From: CAJQQK01 sp049116495
GTDB lineage: Bacteria; Pseudomonadota; Alphaproteobacteria; Rhizobiales; Hyphomicrobiaceae
Direction: 5' to 3'
DNA length: 64,000 nucleotides
Assembly (NCBI GenBank): GCA_049116495.1
Contig: JAGDYV010000030.1
Span: 1-64,000 of the forward strand
Shown here piece after piece: positions 24,303 to 33,381 of the stretch. Both the position numbers and the translations under genes were made by a program. Below the pieces are notes generated by a model. The model ran no database searches. It was not told where the DNA came from and saw only the letters and a list, made by a program, of their open reading frames with translations. Every line of letters begins with the position of its first letter. Position 1 is the first letter of the stretch.

Positions 24303-26224
24303 TCATTGCCACCGCTGGACACGTTGACCACGGCAAGACTTTGCTGATCAGGACGCTAACCGGTGTTGATACCGACCGCCTGCCGGACGAAAAAAAGCGT
24401 GGTCTCACGATCGACATCGGCTTTGCCTACTTGCCGCTAGCTGACCACGATGAGCCGATCGGCTTCATTGATGTGCCCGGCCACGAGAAATTCATTCGCA
24501 ACATGGTCTGCGGCGTCGCTGGTATCGACTATGCATTGTTTGTTATAGCCGCCGACGATGGCCCGATGCCGCAGAGTCGCGAGCACCTCGCCATTCTAGA
24601 CCTCCTCGGCGTCAAATCCGGCATCGTCGCCCTCACGAAGACCGATCGCGTCAGCGCCGACCGCCTCGCGGAGGTGCAGGATGATATCGAGGAGCTTCTG
24701 CTCGGCACCACGCTCGACGGCGCCCAAATTATGCCCGTCTCGGCGCTCGAAAACATCGGCATTGACGACCTGCGCAGCCACCTCACCGCCAAGGCGCGCG
24801 CCTTTCATGCGCGCCCCGCCGCCGGTCACTTCCGCCTTGCCGTCGACCGCCGTTTCGACATCACCGGCGCTGGACTGATCGTCACCGGAACGATCTTTTC
24901 CGGCACCTGCCAGGTTGGCGATCAGGTCCGCATCCTTGGCGCACCGGAGACATACCGCATCCGCTCCATTCGCGCGCAAAACGAGGAGCGCCAAACCGCA
25001 ACCCCCGGCCAGCGCACCGCACTCAATCTCACCGGTCAGGGCCTCAGTCGCGATAGGGTTCAGCGCGGCGATTGGATTGTCACAAGCTCAAGTGCGGCGC
25101 CAACGGAGAAATTTGACGCGCGCCTCCACGTGCTCGCAAGCGAAGGCACGCCGCTCGCTCACTGGACGCCCGTCCACGTACATCTCGGCGCCGCGGAAAC
25201 CACCGGACGGGTGGCAGTCCTGGAAGGCAAGTCGATCGCGCCTGGCACCTCGGCACTGACACAACTGGTCCTCGACGAGCCGCTCGGTGCGCATCACGGA
25301 GACGGTTTCATCGTTCGCGATCAATCCGCCACGCGCACTGTTGGCGGCGGCCATGTCATCGACATCTTCCCACCCCTGCGCCGTCGCGCCGCCGAATCCA
25401 GACTGGTACTTCTCCGCGCCCTTGAAGCGAGCGATCACAACACGGCACTCGAAGCGGCTGCTGCGAGCGCGCCAAGTGGCATTGATCTGTCGTCGTTCGC
25501 AAACGCGCGCAATCTCACCGAAGCTGAGCTTGGCACCATCAAGTCAAGTTTCTCCGGCCGCATCGTCGGCGCCGAAGCCCGGCAGCGTGTGTTCAGCGTG
25601 GAGCATTGGGAGAATTGCCAAAAAGCAATCCTCACCACCCTGCAAACCTGGCACACCAAACATCCCGATCAAGTAGGCCTCGCCGACGTGCAACTCTTGA
25701 GACAGGCTGGATATCGCTTTGCCGACCCGGTCGCACATGCAATTGCGAATGCGCTTGAAGCCGAACGCGTAGTCGTCCGCGAACGTCTAGGTTTGCGGCT
25801 GCCAAGTCATCAGGCCGGCCTCCAGGGCGAAGACGCGGCGTTGTGGAAGAGAGTAGAGAACTATATCGAATCCGGCGGCCTGCGCCCTGGCAGCCTGCCC
25901 GACATCGCAAACAATCTCGACATCCCGCAGCGACAGCTGCAATCGTTCTTGACCGGTGCCGGACGACACGGTTTGGCGCATCGCATATCAAACACCCGCT
26001 ACCTGACCCAAACCCAGCTAGGGACGCTGCGTGAACATGCCGAGCGAACGGCCGCGCAAGACGCCGCCGGTGCCCTCGATGTCCGCGCGTTCAGAGATGC
26101 CACCGCCATCGGCCGAAACATGGCAATCGAGGTCCTCGAATATTTTGACAAGTTAGGGTACACGGCGCGCAGGGGCGAAGCACGCGAGATCAAGCGCTCG
26201 ATAGAAGCGGAGCAGGACCTCTGA
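24299..26224 (+). CDS. selB: Selenocysteine-specific elongation factor SelB
   Basis: A 641-residue translation factor. The GTPase domain carries GHVDHGKT (G1), DVPGHEKF (G3) and TKTD (G4), followed by EF-Tu-like domains II and III and C-terminal winged helices (residues ~380-641) that bind the SECIS hairpin. It delivers Sec-tRNA(Sec) to UGA codons followed by a SECIS. It overlaps selA by 4 bp. A presumed target is the UGA-containing gene at 17912-18385. Confidence 0.97.
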   Translation: MIIATAGHVDHGKTLLIRTLTGVDTDRLPDEKKRGLTIDIGFAYLPLADHDEPIGFIDVPGHEKFIRNMVCGVAGIDYALFVIAADDGPMPQSREHLAILDLLGVKSGIVALTKTDRVSADRLAEVQDDIEELLLGTTLDGAQIMPVSALENIGIDDLRSHLTAKARAFHARPAAGHFRLAVDRRFDITGAGLIVTGTIFSGTCQVGDQVRILGAPETYRIRSIRAQNEERQTATPGQRTALNLTGQGLSRDRVQRGDWIVTSSSAAPTEKFDARLHVLASEGTPLAHWTPVHVHLGAAETTGRVAVLEGKSIAPGTSALTQLVLDEPLGAHHGDGFIVRDQSATRTVGGGHVIDIFPPLRRRAAESRLVLLRALEASDHNTALEAAAASAPSGIDLSSFANARNLTEAELGTIKSSFSGRIVGAEARQRVFSVEHWENCQKAILTTLQTWHTKHPDQVGLADVQLLRQAGYRFADPVAHAIANALEAERVVVRERLGLRLPSHQAGLQGEDAALWKRVENYIESGGLRPGSLPDIANNLDIPQRQLQSFLTGAGRHGLAHRISNTRYLTQTQLGTLREHAERTAAQDAAGALDVRAFRDATAIGRNMAIEVLEYFDKLGYTARRGEAREIKRSIEAEQDL

Positions 26225-26743
26225 ACATTCCTTCGGTCGTGCGGTATAACTTGTCATGCTTCTCCGGCATCTCGCTCGTTGTACTGTACCGCCGCTGCGC
26301 AGCAGATTATTGCTGCCAACCCACACTTTGATAGATATCGGGATATTGAGGAACGGTCACAATATCATTATCCAGGCCCTCAAGAAGCGGGCGTCGATGC
26401 TCATGATCTATCGCACCTGTGCAAACGCGCTCATGAATTACAGAACGTGCGGAATCAATCCTGCTCTCATGTTGGCTCCACAATCGCTGCGCTAACTTCA
26501 AAGTCCTATCTTTATATTCGCCTCAACCACTCTCATGGTTGCTGACGGTGGACAACATATATCCGGACAAGTGCGCAATGATTGCGATGGTTCAACTTTG
26601 GTCAGAGGCAACGATCGTCATAGCGTGCAATTATCTCCGTTCTATGGCTCGTCCCTACCCTGCATAGACCAGCCAAAAACCTTTTCAGGTTTTCAGCAGT
26701 TCGTGTCGAGACGTCCATTCAATCCAATTTGAAAGGCATACAA
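26225..26743. other. Non-coding stretch after selB
   Basis: About 520 bp without a convincing gene. Short open frames exist (for example 26279-26545 +), but none has a ribosome-binding site or recognisable protein pattern. Base composition is lower in GC than the flanking genes. No terminator hairpin is evident directly after selB. Confidence 0.5.
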
Positions 26744-27097
26744 ATGCGTTACCCCCAAACACTCATTGTGATGCTCAGCCTTGCTGGTCCAGCCGCTGCA
26801 GAGCCAATCCATCAGTCATTCATTGGCACGTGGGCCCAAGATCAAGACAGCTGTGCGACTAACGCCCACAAGATTACCGAGACGAGTTTTCTGAGCTGCA
26901 AATTACTTGCTGCCGATAATCCAGTGCATGACAAGAAACGTGGCACCGTCTCTCAATTGGTTGCCATGGAGTGCAGCCCCGAGGGCAAACCGACGACCCA
27001 TTTTGCCAATGTGACTTTGAGGTCAAAGAACTCTTTGGAAGCAACTCACCCTCGGGGGAATGGTCTGACAGCGTTCGTGCGCTGCAAAGGCAAGTGA
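26744..27097 (+). CDS. Hypothetical small exported protein
   Basis: A 117-residue protein with an N-terminal signal peptide (MRYPQTLIVMLSLAGPAAA, cleavage probably after AAA) and four or five cysteines in the mature part (DSCATN, FLSCKLL, MECSPEG, FVRCKGK), suitable for disulfides in the periplasm. The mature start FIGTWAQDQDSC resembles small exported proteins of unknown function. AAAGG lies just before the ATG. It stands alone between selB and a minus-strand hydrolase gene. Confidence 0.65.
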   Translation: MRYPQTLIVMLSLAGPAAAEPIHQSFIGTWAQDQDSCATNAHKITETSFLSCKLLAADNPVHDKKRGTVSQLVAMECSPEGKPTTHFANVTLRSKNSLEATHPRGNGLTAFVRCKGK

Positions 27098-27385
27098 TGC
27101 CGCTCACGAAGAGACCGTTCAGACCATTTTGGAATGAGTGATCTTCACCAGGGCACCTTGGGAACGGTTGTCCCGTGACAGCGACCACAGCCAAAGATGT
27201 CTTTACGGTGGGTTGCGAGCAAATTGCTTCGCCATTTTCACATGTGGAACTCATCAGAAGAACTGCAAATCCTTCTAATGCCAGGCTGCAATCGCCCGCG
27301 TTTGCCAGATAGCCACGACGAACCTATATCAATTGAGAGCTGCGCCAGTTCGATCTTGATGAGCCGGAAGGATCCAACGCTCCGT

Positions 27386-28075
27386 TCATTTGTCATCCAA
27401 CAAAGCGACTGCCCTGATTGGCGAACCTGTGCCGCCACGCCATTTTAGCGGCAGCCCTATGAATTGAAACTCGCCTTTGCCAAACAATTGCTCAAGATTG
27501 CACAAGCTTTCTATATGAGTGATGTCGAGTTCAAGGCAGGCCTTATGCACCAGCGCATTGATCTTGCCTTCCGGTCCGGGTCGTAAGGAATCTATCCCGA
27601 AATGCACAATGTCCTGCGCCGCTAGCCACTCGGTCGCGGCAACATTCACGCCAGCGTTGTCGTACGTATAAGACCTAGTTGGAAACGTCCGCTCATGATG
27701 GCCTGTGCACAATAGAACGGTTCCGCGCTTTGGTATCGCAACACCTGCTTTATCAACTGCGCGTTTCAGGTCATCGGGTGTAATCTCGGCCCTTGGCTCA
27801 ATGTGGCAAAGGTCCAGACAAACACCTCTGACGTAACAATTTTCCAACGGATATTCGTCAATCGACATGCCTGATTTTCCAAAATGGCGCGGTGCATCCA
27901 AATGCGTACCGGCATGGTCAGACATCGAAATATGCATCACCGCATTTCCGTGGACATTTCCCGATTCTTCAAAGGCTTCCTCGTGCGACTTCCACAACCC
28001 ATGAATCAGCGGTGGCTGACCAGGATAGGTCGGCATACGGTGATACATATCCCGACTAAGGTCGATTATTTTCAT
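27386..28075 (-). CDS. Cyclase-family metal-dependent hydrolase (kynurenine formamidase-like)
   Basis: A 229-residue protein of the cyclase/arylformamidase family (PF04199). The metal-binding HxGTHxDxPxHF motif is seen as HAGTHLDAPRHF, and LLCTGHHERT is a second conserved site. Members hydrolyse N-formylkynurenine, isatin or other amides/lactones. The start at 28075 gives the typical KIIDLSRDMYH N terminus; an ATG 12 bp upstream is equally possible. It diverges from the TRAP transporter genes, which may import its substrate. Confidence 0.83.
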   Translation of the reverse strand: MKIIDLSRDMYHRMPTYPGQPPLIHGLWKSHEEAFEESGNVHGNAVMHISMSDHAGTHLDAPRHFGKSGMSIDEYPLENCYVRGVCLDLCHIEPRAEITPDDLKRAVDKAGVAIPKRGTVLLCTGHHERTFPTRSYTYDNAGVNVAATEWLAAQDIVHFGIDSLRPGPEGKINALVHKACLELDITHIESLCNLEQLFGKGEFQFIGLPLKWRGGTGSPIRAVALLDDK

Positions 28076-28405
28076 TGTCGTTTCCATTTCCAGGAATGAT
28101 GAGTTGATCATTACACCCGCATCGTCCACGCATTTCAAGCCAGTAGTTCGGACGGAAGATCGCGCAGGGCCTCAACAAGCACCTACGAAGTTTTTAACTC
28201 GAAAAAGGACAGCAAAGCCCGAACTGGCAGGGCGCCCCCACTCAGCGAACAGACCGACAATGCCTGCGCCATACCTTAAGGACCGAAAGGGGCAATCAGC
28301 AAATTGTCCGTTCATCCAAAAGGCTGTTAAGCTGAAGTGGTGCAAAGACGACCAAATTGCTGATGCGTCATCACATCGGCGACGGCTGCAAGAAGGAGTG
28401 ATGGT
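28076..28405. other. Divergent intergenic region before the TRAP genes
   Basis: About 330 bp between the minus-strand cyclase-family gene and the plus-strand TRAP permease gene. No gene is supported. It should hold both promoters. AAGGAG at 28394-28398 is the ribosome-binding site candidate for the permease. Confidence 0.4.
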
Positions 28406-30352
28406 ATTTCTGAGGATGGAAGAACGAAGGTTGTTGCGCAATGGGGTGAGGCGCAACCGTGGGTAAACAGCCTATGGAAATGGCTGGCCGCGTTGATGAC
28501 GTTCTTCGCGCTTCTTTGGAATGTGGACTCTTTGGAGTGGTTCGGCTTTGCTCTGGTCCAGGAACAGTTCTACGCGTTTTCAATGGCCTTTGCCATGGCG
28601 GTGGTTTTTCTGACGGTCCGCATTGACCGTACAAATGGCGGCCGTGTTCCGTGGTATGACCTTCTTCTGGCAGGCATTGCCTTTGTCGTCTTTATGTATA
28701 TCGCGGCGAACTTCCTGTACTTGCGGGAGTTCGGGCTTGCCGAAAGCACCAACTTTGCCGTCGCTCTCGGTGCGATCATAATGATCCTGGTGATCGACGG
28801 CCTCCGGCGATCTGCTGGTTATGTCATGCTTGGCGTGGCACTGGTCTTTGTCATCTATGCACCTTTGGGTCATCTCGTGCCGGGCCCCTTGGTTGGTACC
28901 AAAGTCCAGCTCTGGGAGCTGGCAATCAATATGGGCTTCAACCCGAACGCCCTATTCGGCATTCCGCTTCAGGTCGGCACGACAATCGTCATTATGTTCA
29001 TCCTGTTCGGTCAGGTCTTGTTTAAGGCCGGCGGCGGTATGTTCTTCACGGACCTTGCCATGGCAACAGTTGGCCGGCGACGGGGTGGCGCAGCAAAAAT
29101 CTCCGTGGTTGCCTCCGGACTGTTTGGCACAATTTCCGGAACGGCCGTATCCAATGTGGTCACGACCGGTATCATGACCATTCCGTTGATGAGAAAGGCA
29201 GGCTACCGAGCCACCCACGCTGGCGCCATCGAAGCCGTTGCGTCGACCGGTGGTCAGTTCATGCCACCTATCATGGGTGCAGCGGCGTTCTTGATGGCCG
29301 AAATGATAGAGGTTCCCTATGCCGAAATCGCGCTCGCGGCGGTGATCCCCTCAATCCTCTATTACTTTGCAATCTTTGTGCATGTTGACCTTGTTGCGGC
29401 GAAGGAGAACATTAATTTCATCGAGGAAGAGGTGCCAGCCTTCAGGGAGGTGATCAAAGAGGGTTGGCATTTTGTCGTCCCTTTTGCCGTCCTGATTTAC
29501 TCGCTCTTCTGGCTCAACATGCCGCCGGAGAAAGCCGCCATTTTCTCGACCGGCTCGCTGGTAATAGCTTTCTTCAAGCCTTACCGGGGGGAGCAGCTCA
29601 AGTGGTCCGACCTGTTCGATATTTTCCACAGCACCGGCCATCTCGTGGTCCAGCTTCTCATGATCGTCGCAACAGCAGGATTCGTGATCGGCATCCTAAA
29701 TCTGACCGGCCTAGGCTTCGCGCTGACATTCTCCTTAACCGGTCTCGCGGGCAATAGCCTCATAGTTCTTCTTCTGATCAGTGCCGTCATTTGCATCGTC
29801 CTTGGCATGGGGATGCCAACGCTCGCGATTTATGTTTTGCTGGGCGCGTTGATCGCGCCGGCGATAGTCGAAGCGGGCGTCGACGCCATCTCGGCGCACC
29901 TGTTCATTCTCTACTTTGGCATGATGTCAATGACCACGCCGCCAATTGCATTGGCAGCCTTCGCGGCGGCGACCTTGACCAAGGCCAGTCCCATGATGAC
30001 GGGATTTGTCGGCATGAAGTATGCGTGGACAGCATATTTTGTGCCGTTCCTGTTTGTCTTCTCGCCGACCCTTCTATTCATCGGTGCAGCGCAGGACATC
30101 GCCATCAACGTGGCAACCGCCATTGTAGGCACGTACTTGGCGACCCTCGGCGTCGTCGGCTATTTCACCCGCCCCTTGAACCCGATAGTTCGGATTGTCC
30201 TGTTCGCAGCAGGTCTCGCGGCTATGCTGCCTTACGAAGTTTTTCCAATGGCTTCGATCATCAACGCGGTCGGAATCATTATTGGAAGCCTGGTTTTCTT
30301 GTATGAAAAGTTTGTCGCAAAACAGTCTGTTCTAGAAGCTGAATTGTCCTAA
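28406..30352 (+). CDS. TRAP transporter fused permease (DctQM type, TAXI system)
   Basis: A hydrophobic protein of about 648 residues with the fused small and large TRAP permease domains; the DctM-like part has GLFGTISGTAVSNVVTTG and GGQFMPPIMGAAAF. It works with a periplasmic binding protein in Na+-driven uptake of an organic acid. The start is unclear. Protein-like sequence (GEAQPWVNSLWKWLAAL) precedes the first usable in-frame TTG/ATG (28493/28496), and the frame is open back to 28364 without ATG or GTG. An ATT at 28406, 7 nt after AAGGAG, is the best-placed start. The alternative is a sequencing error near 28400, where an out-of-frame ATG sits. Confidence 0.85.
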   Translation: MSEDGRTKVVAQWGEAQPWVNSLWKWLAALMTFFALLWNVDSLEWFGFALVQEQFYAFSMAFAMAVVFLTVRIDRTNGGRVPWYDLLLAGIAFVVFMYIAANFLYLREFGLAESTNFAVALGAIIMILVIDGLRRSAGYVMLGVALVFVIYAPLGHLVPGPLVGTKVQLWELAINMGFNPNALFGIPLQVGTTIVIMFILFGQVLFKAGGGMFFTDLAMATVGRRRGGAAKISVVASGLFGTISGTAVSNVVTTGIMTIPLMRKAGYRATHAGAIEAVASTGGQFMPPIMGAAAFLMAEMIEVPYAEIALAAVIPSILYYFAIFVHVDLVAAKENINFIEEEVPAFREVIKEGWHFVVPFAVLIYSLFWLNMPPEKAAIFSTGSLVIAFFKPYRGEQLKWSDLFDIFHSTGHLVVQLLMIVATAGFVIGILNLTGLGFALTFSLTGLAGNSLIVLLLISAVICIVLGMGMPTLAIYVLLGALIAPAIVEAGVDAISAHLFILYFGMMSMTTPPIALAAFAAATLTKASPMMTGFVGMKYAWTAYFVPFLFVFSPTLLFIGAAQDIAINVATAIVGTYLATLGVVGYFTRPLNPIVRIVLFAAGLAAMLPYEVFPMASIINAVGIIIGSLVFLYEKFVAKQSVLEAELS

Positions 30353-30409
30353 CGACCGTGTTTGTTTTAACTTAAACCATCAAAACAATGTAAACAGGAG
30401 GAACAGAGA

Positions 30410-31381
30410 ATGAAGAGATTAGCTACAGCGACCATGTTCACTGTCGCAGCTGTCATGAGTGCGCCTGCGCAGGCACAAAGTGTGGCTACATTCGCGACCA
30501 ATCCGCAAGGCAGTCTGGGCTACCGCACGGGAATCGCGGTTGCCAAAACCGTAACCGATAAAGTTGACGGCCTCGTTGGACGGCCGCGTCCAATGGGTGG
30601 CTCGACCACGTATATTCCAATTGTCAATCGAGGTGAGGTCAATTACGGATTTACCAACGCTCTCGAGGCTCATCAGGCAGTTGTGGGCGAGGGCTCCTTT
30701 AAAGGTCGCCCACAAAAGAACCTACGCATGATTGGTCGCATGTTCCCGCTTGTCGCCGGTGTGGCCGTGCCGGCTGACTGGGGCATCAAGACAATGGCCG
30801 AATTGAAAAAATTCAAAGGCAAGAAAATCACCTCGGAGTATACGTCGCTTGCCGTGATCGAAACCTGGATGGCAGCAGCGCTTGCAAATGGAGGCCTGTC
30901 CTACAAAGATTTCGAGAAGGTTCCGGTATCGGGTTTTGTGAAGGGTATTCAGGCCTTGGGCGAAGGCAAGGCGGAAATAACTTGGATCAGCCTCGGGTCA
31001 GGCGCTGGCCGTAAGGCGAACACCCAAATGCGCAGTCGAGGCGGCTGGGTTTATCTTGATCTCGATCCATCACCCGCTGCTGTGGCACGACTTCAAAAAG
31101 TTGCGCCTCCGGGTAGCTTGATCAACATTACGAACACCAAAATGCCCGGCATTAAGGGGGCAACGAACATCATTCAGTTCGACTATCTCCTGTTCACCCA
31201 CAAGGACGCGAGCGCGGAGGAGGTTTACAAAATCACCAAGGCCCTTGCGACCAACAAGGCTCATCTGGCCAGTTCCATGGGTGCCTTCAATCGGATCAAA
31301 GAGGGCACCTTCGGCGCACCGGCAATGATGCCCTACCACCCGGGAGCTCTCAAAGCCTTGAAAGAACTCGGTATGAAATAG
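30410..31381 (+). CDS. TAXI-family TRAP solute-binding protein
   Basis: A 323-residue periplasmic binding protein with a signal peptide (MKRLATATMFTVAAVMSAPAQA). The mature protein has TAXI-type features (NPQGSLGYRTGIAVAKTV near the N terminus). It delivers its ligand to the fused permease encoded 57 bp upstream. AGGAGG precedes the ATG. A strong terminator follows the gene, ending the transporter operon. The ligand is unknown; the divergent cyclase-family hydrolase suggests a carboxylate or amide. Confidence 0.88.
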   Translation: MKRLATATMFTVAAVMSAPAQAQSVATFATNPQGSLGYRTGIAVAKTVTDKVDGLVGRPRPMGGSTTYIPIVNRGEVNYGFTNALEAHQAVVGEGSFKGRPQKNLRMIGRMFPLVAGVAVPADWGIKTMAELKKFKGKKITSEYTSLAVIETWMAAALANGGLSYKDFEKVPVSGFVKGIQALGEGKAEITWISLGSGAGRKANTQMRSRGGWVYLDLDPSPAAVARLQKVAPPGSLINITNTKMPGIKGATNIIQFDYLLFTHKDASAEEVYKITKALATNKAHLASSMGAFNRIKEGTFGAPAMMPYHPGALKALKELGMK

Positions 31382-31422
31382 AAAGCTGGACGTTAAACGA
31401 TAGCTGTCAGTTGTTTTCACTG

Positions 31423-31469
31423 GGCAAGAGGCGGACAAGTTCGTTCAAGCCGCTTCTTGCCATTTTTTT
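31423..31469 (+). terminator. Rho-independent terminator after the TRAP operon
   Basis: GGCAAGAGGCGG pairs with CCGCTTCTTGCC (12 bp, one G-U), followed by seven T. It lies about 40 bp after the binding-protein stop codon. Confidence 0.85.
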
Positions 31470-31487
31470 GACGGTGAGCGATTGCGC

Positions 31488-32009
31488 CTATCCTCCTAGA
31501 AACTTGATGCCGTAGTAGCTCGGTATCAGAAAGGCCATTGCCCAAAGTATGGATGAAGCGATGCTGGCGCCGACAAATGGAACTGGCGACATATGCATGG
31601 CGCCCGCCACAAATGGCACGACAGGTCTAAGCGGTCCAACAAACTTGGATATAAAGATTGCAGAAAATCCGCGCCGCTGAAACAAAGCCTGCGTCGCACT
31701 CAGCCAGTGAGGATGCCTGGTGAACGGCCAATGCGATTGGGTACCCCCTTTAATTCGGCGACCAAGGAAATAAGAGACCATATCGCCAACGAAACAACCG
31801 GCTGCACCGGCAAATAATATCGGTAGCAGTGGGTTTCCAGCGGCGCCTTCCAAGGCTGCAATCGCCAGAAACAAAGCGCTTGCCGGCACGAAAAACGACA
31901 CGAACACCAGAGACTCAGCAAAACCCAGCCCAAACAATACAATTTCAATGAACCGTTCATTGTCGCGGGCGAATTCAATTGCAGCATTCCACCATGCCTG
32001 CACTGACAT
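31488..32009 (-). CDS. DedA-family membrane protein
   Basis: A 173-residue protein with about five hydrophobic segments. The FVGPLRPVVPFVAGAMHM stretch with charged residues inside the membrane is the DedA/SNARE-associated hallmark. DedA proteins are inner-membrane, proton-dependent proteins, with roles proposed in lipid-carrier flipping. Its 3' end nearly abuts the TRAP terminator. It is downstream of carbonic anhydrase on the same strand with a 71-bp gap. Confidence 0.82.
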   Translation of the reverse strand: MSVQAWWNAAIEFARDNERFIEIVLFGLGFAESLVFVSFFVPASALFLAIAALEGAAGNPLLPILFAGAAGCFVGDMVSYFLGRRIKGGTQSHWPFTRHPHWLSATQALFQRRGFSAIFISKFVGPLRPVVPFVAGAMHMSPVPFVGASIASSILWAMAFLIPSYYGIKFLGG

Positions 32010-32080
32010 CGAAGACCCCTTCGGATTTTTTCGACCAACTCAGAAGCACGTCTTGGATGTGAAACGGAAGTCTCTTCCTT

Positions 32081-32737
32081 TCACCCCGCCGATAACGTTG
32101 CCTCTGTTTCAATGCGTTCGAACACGCCGTTAGTGCTGTCGAGCCATTGCAGTTCTGCATCCGCAATCGAGAACCATGCTCCATGCAATGACAGCCGGTT
32201 GCTCTCCACTGCATCGGCAACGAACGGGAAGGTCAAAAGGTTGTCGAGCGACTGCTGAATGGCCATTCGCTCCAATGCCTTTTGCCGCTTTTCCGGCTGA
32301 GAAGCCGGTACGCGATCGGTTAATTCATCGCGCAGATCGCTGATCAGCTCGACCCAAGGCTTTACAAATCGGCCCACTGGTCGCGCTTCAGCGATGGCAA
32401 GCGACGCCGCAATGCCACCACACATTCCGTGACCGAGCACAACAATTTGCGAGACCTTCAATCCGGTGACAGCGAATTCTAGCGCCGCTGACGTGCCGTG
32501 ATACGTGCCGGTCTCCTCATAGGGCGGCACCAGCGCAGCGACGTTGCGCACCACGAAGAGTTCGCCGGGTGCTGCATCAAATATCGTTGCGGGGTCCACC
32601 CGGCTGTCAGCACATCCGACAATCATCGTCGTTGGTTTCTGCTCGGTAGCCAGCGAACGATAGCGGTCCGCCTCAAGTGTCAACCGGTCAGCGCGAAATC
32701 TTCGATATCCTTCGTGCAAGTCACAGGGCATTTCCAT
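32081..32737 (-). CDS. Beta-class carbonic anhydrase
   Basis: A 218-residue beta-carbonic anhydrase. Zinc ligands are visible: Cys in GCADSRVDP, and His and Cys in LGHGMCGG. Asp-Arg of the catalytic dyad is in ADSRVD. It interconverts CO2 and bicarbonate in the cytoplasm. AAGGAGG lies 6 nt before the ATG at 32737, so this start is preferred to one 12 codons upstream. CO2/bicarbonate exchange could also serve formate dehydrogenase, but the genes are far apart. Confidence 0.9.
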   Translation of the reverse strand: MEMPCDLHEGYRRFRADRLTLEADRYRSLATEQKPTTMIVGCADSRVDPATIFDAAPGELFVVRNVAALVPPYEETGTYHGTSAALEFAVTGLKVSQIVVLGHGMCGGIAASLAIAEARPVGRFVKPWVELISDLRDELTDRVPASQPEKRQKALERMAIQQSLDNLLTFPFVADAVESNRLSLHGAWFSIADAELQWLDSTNGVFERIETEATLSAG

Positions 32738-32753
32738 TCTGACCTCCTTCCAC

Positions 32754-32891
32754 TTACTGTGCGGGTGCTTCAATTGGCGTCGAGTGCTGCTCGGTAGCCG
32801 CCGGCAGGGAGGCCTTGACTAAAAGTGCGCCGCCGATGGCTGACAGGATTGAGCCGGCCAGCATCCAAGTACGTAGGGCGGCGGCATGCAT
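32754..32891 (-). CDS. Possible small membrane peptide upstream of carbonic anhydrase
   Basis: A 45-residue frame ending 16 bp before the carbonic anhydrase gene. It has one hydrophobic segment (TWMLAGSILSAIGGALLV). The frame is open about 25 codons further upstream with protein-like composition but no ATG. It could be a real small membrane protein or the end of a decayed larger one, such as a transporter. No strong ribosome-binding site is seen. Confidence 0.3.
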   Translation of the reverse strand: MHAAALRTWMLAGSILSAIGGALLVKASLPAATEQHSTPIEAPAQ

Positions 32892-33035
32892 CCAATCATC
32901 CCGCCTGCCACCGGGTTCTGAGAAAATGCCTGCGCGCCGCGGGCTAATGCATCAGGACGCTTCAATTGGGCAATCAAGATCTAACCCCGGTAATTTTGCC
33001 GTGCCCGCACAGAGCAGATGTGTCCTGGGACAACG

Positions 33036-33251
33036 TCAGAACCTGCTCGTGCTGCGATCCGCCAATCCGACCTGTTGAAGCGACGCTAAATGATCCTTGA
33101 GGCGCAATCTCAGTCTTTTCAGTTGCTGCAACGTAAGCCAGCACGGCATGCTCTTTGCCAGCTCTTGCTGAATCAACCGCTCGATTTTCGACTTGCGAAC
33201 GGTCAGAGCGCCAAGCCGCTTCTGCAGTTTTGCTCTCAAAGAACTGGTCAT
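33036..33251 (-). CDS. DUF465/YdcH-like small coiled protein
   Basis: A 71-residue, helix-rich, very basic protein. The pattern KRLGALTVRKSKIERLIQQE then LKRLRLRLKDHLASL matches the YdcH (DUF465) family of short coiled-coil proteins of unknown function. GGAGG lies 6 nt before the ATG at 33251; another ATG two codons upstream directly abuts that site and is less likely. It diverges from the OxyR-like gene, so the OxyR box between them could affect both. Confidence 0.65.
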   Translation of the reverse strand: MTSSLRAKLQKRLGALTVRKSKIERLIQQELAKSMPCWLTLQQLKRLRLRLKDHLASLQQVGLADRSTSRF

Positions 33252-33334
33252 GATCATCCTCCAATCGTCGATTATGCTTCGACTGAGGTGGTGAGGCCTA
33301 TTGTCCAGCGCCATATGCAATTGTACGGTATTTT

Positions 33335-33351
33335 GATAGAAAAAATCTATC
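33335..33351. promoter_or_regulatory. OxyR-type box upstream of the oxyR-like gene
   Basis: GATAGA-AAAAA-TCTATC contains ATAG-N7-CTAT, the half of the OxyR consensus made of ATAG/CTAT tetranucleotides. It lies 31 bp before the regulator start, as expected for autoregulation. A closely similar element occurs at 34330-34346. Confidence 0.6.
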
Positions 33352-33381
33352 GATCGAAGATCTAGACAGGATGACTGTGAG

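Noticed and set aside
26279..26545. Open frame after selB
   Set aside because: TTG start, no ribosome-binding site, no protein-like pattern.
27150..27200. CxxCH heme motif on the minus strand (CGRCHGTT)
   Set aside because: The frame is only about 30 codons between stops and has no start signal, so it is probably chance or a remnant.
28361..28363. TGA upstream of the TRAP permease as a second Sec codon
   Set aside because: No start codon, conserved motif or hairpin; the translated upstream sequence is not protein-like.
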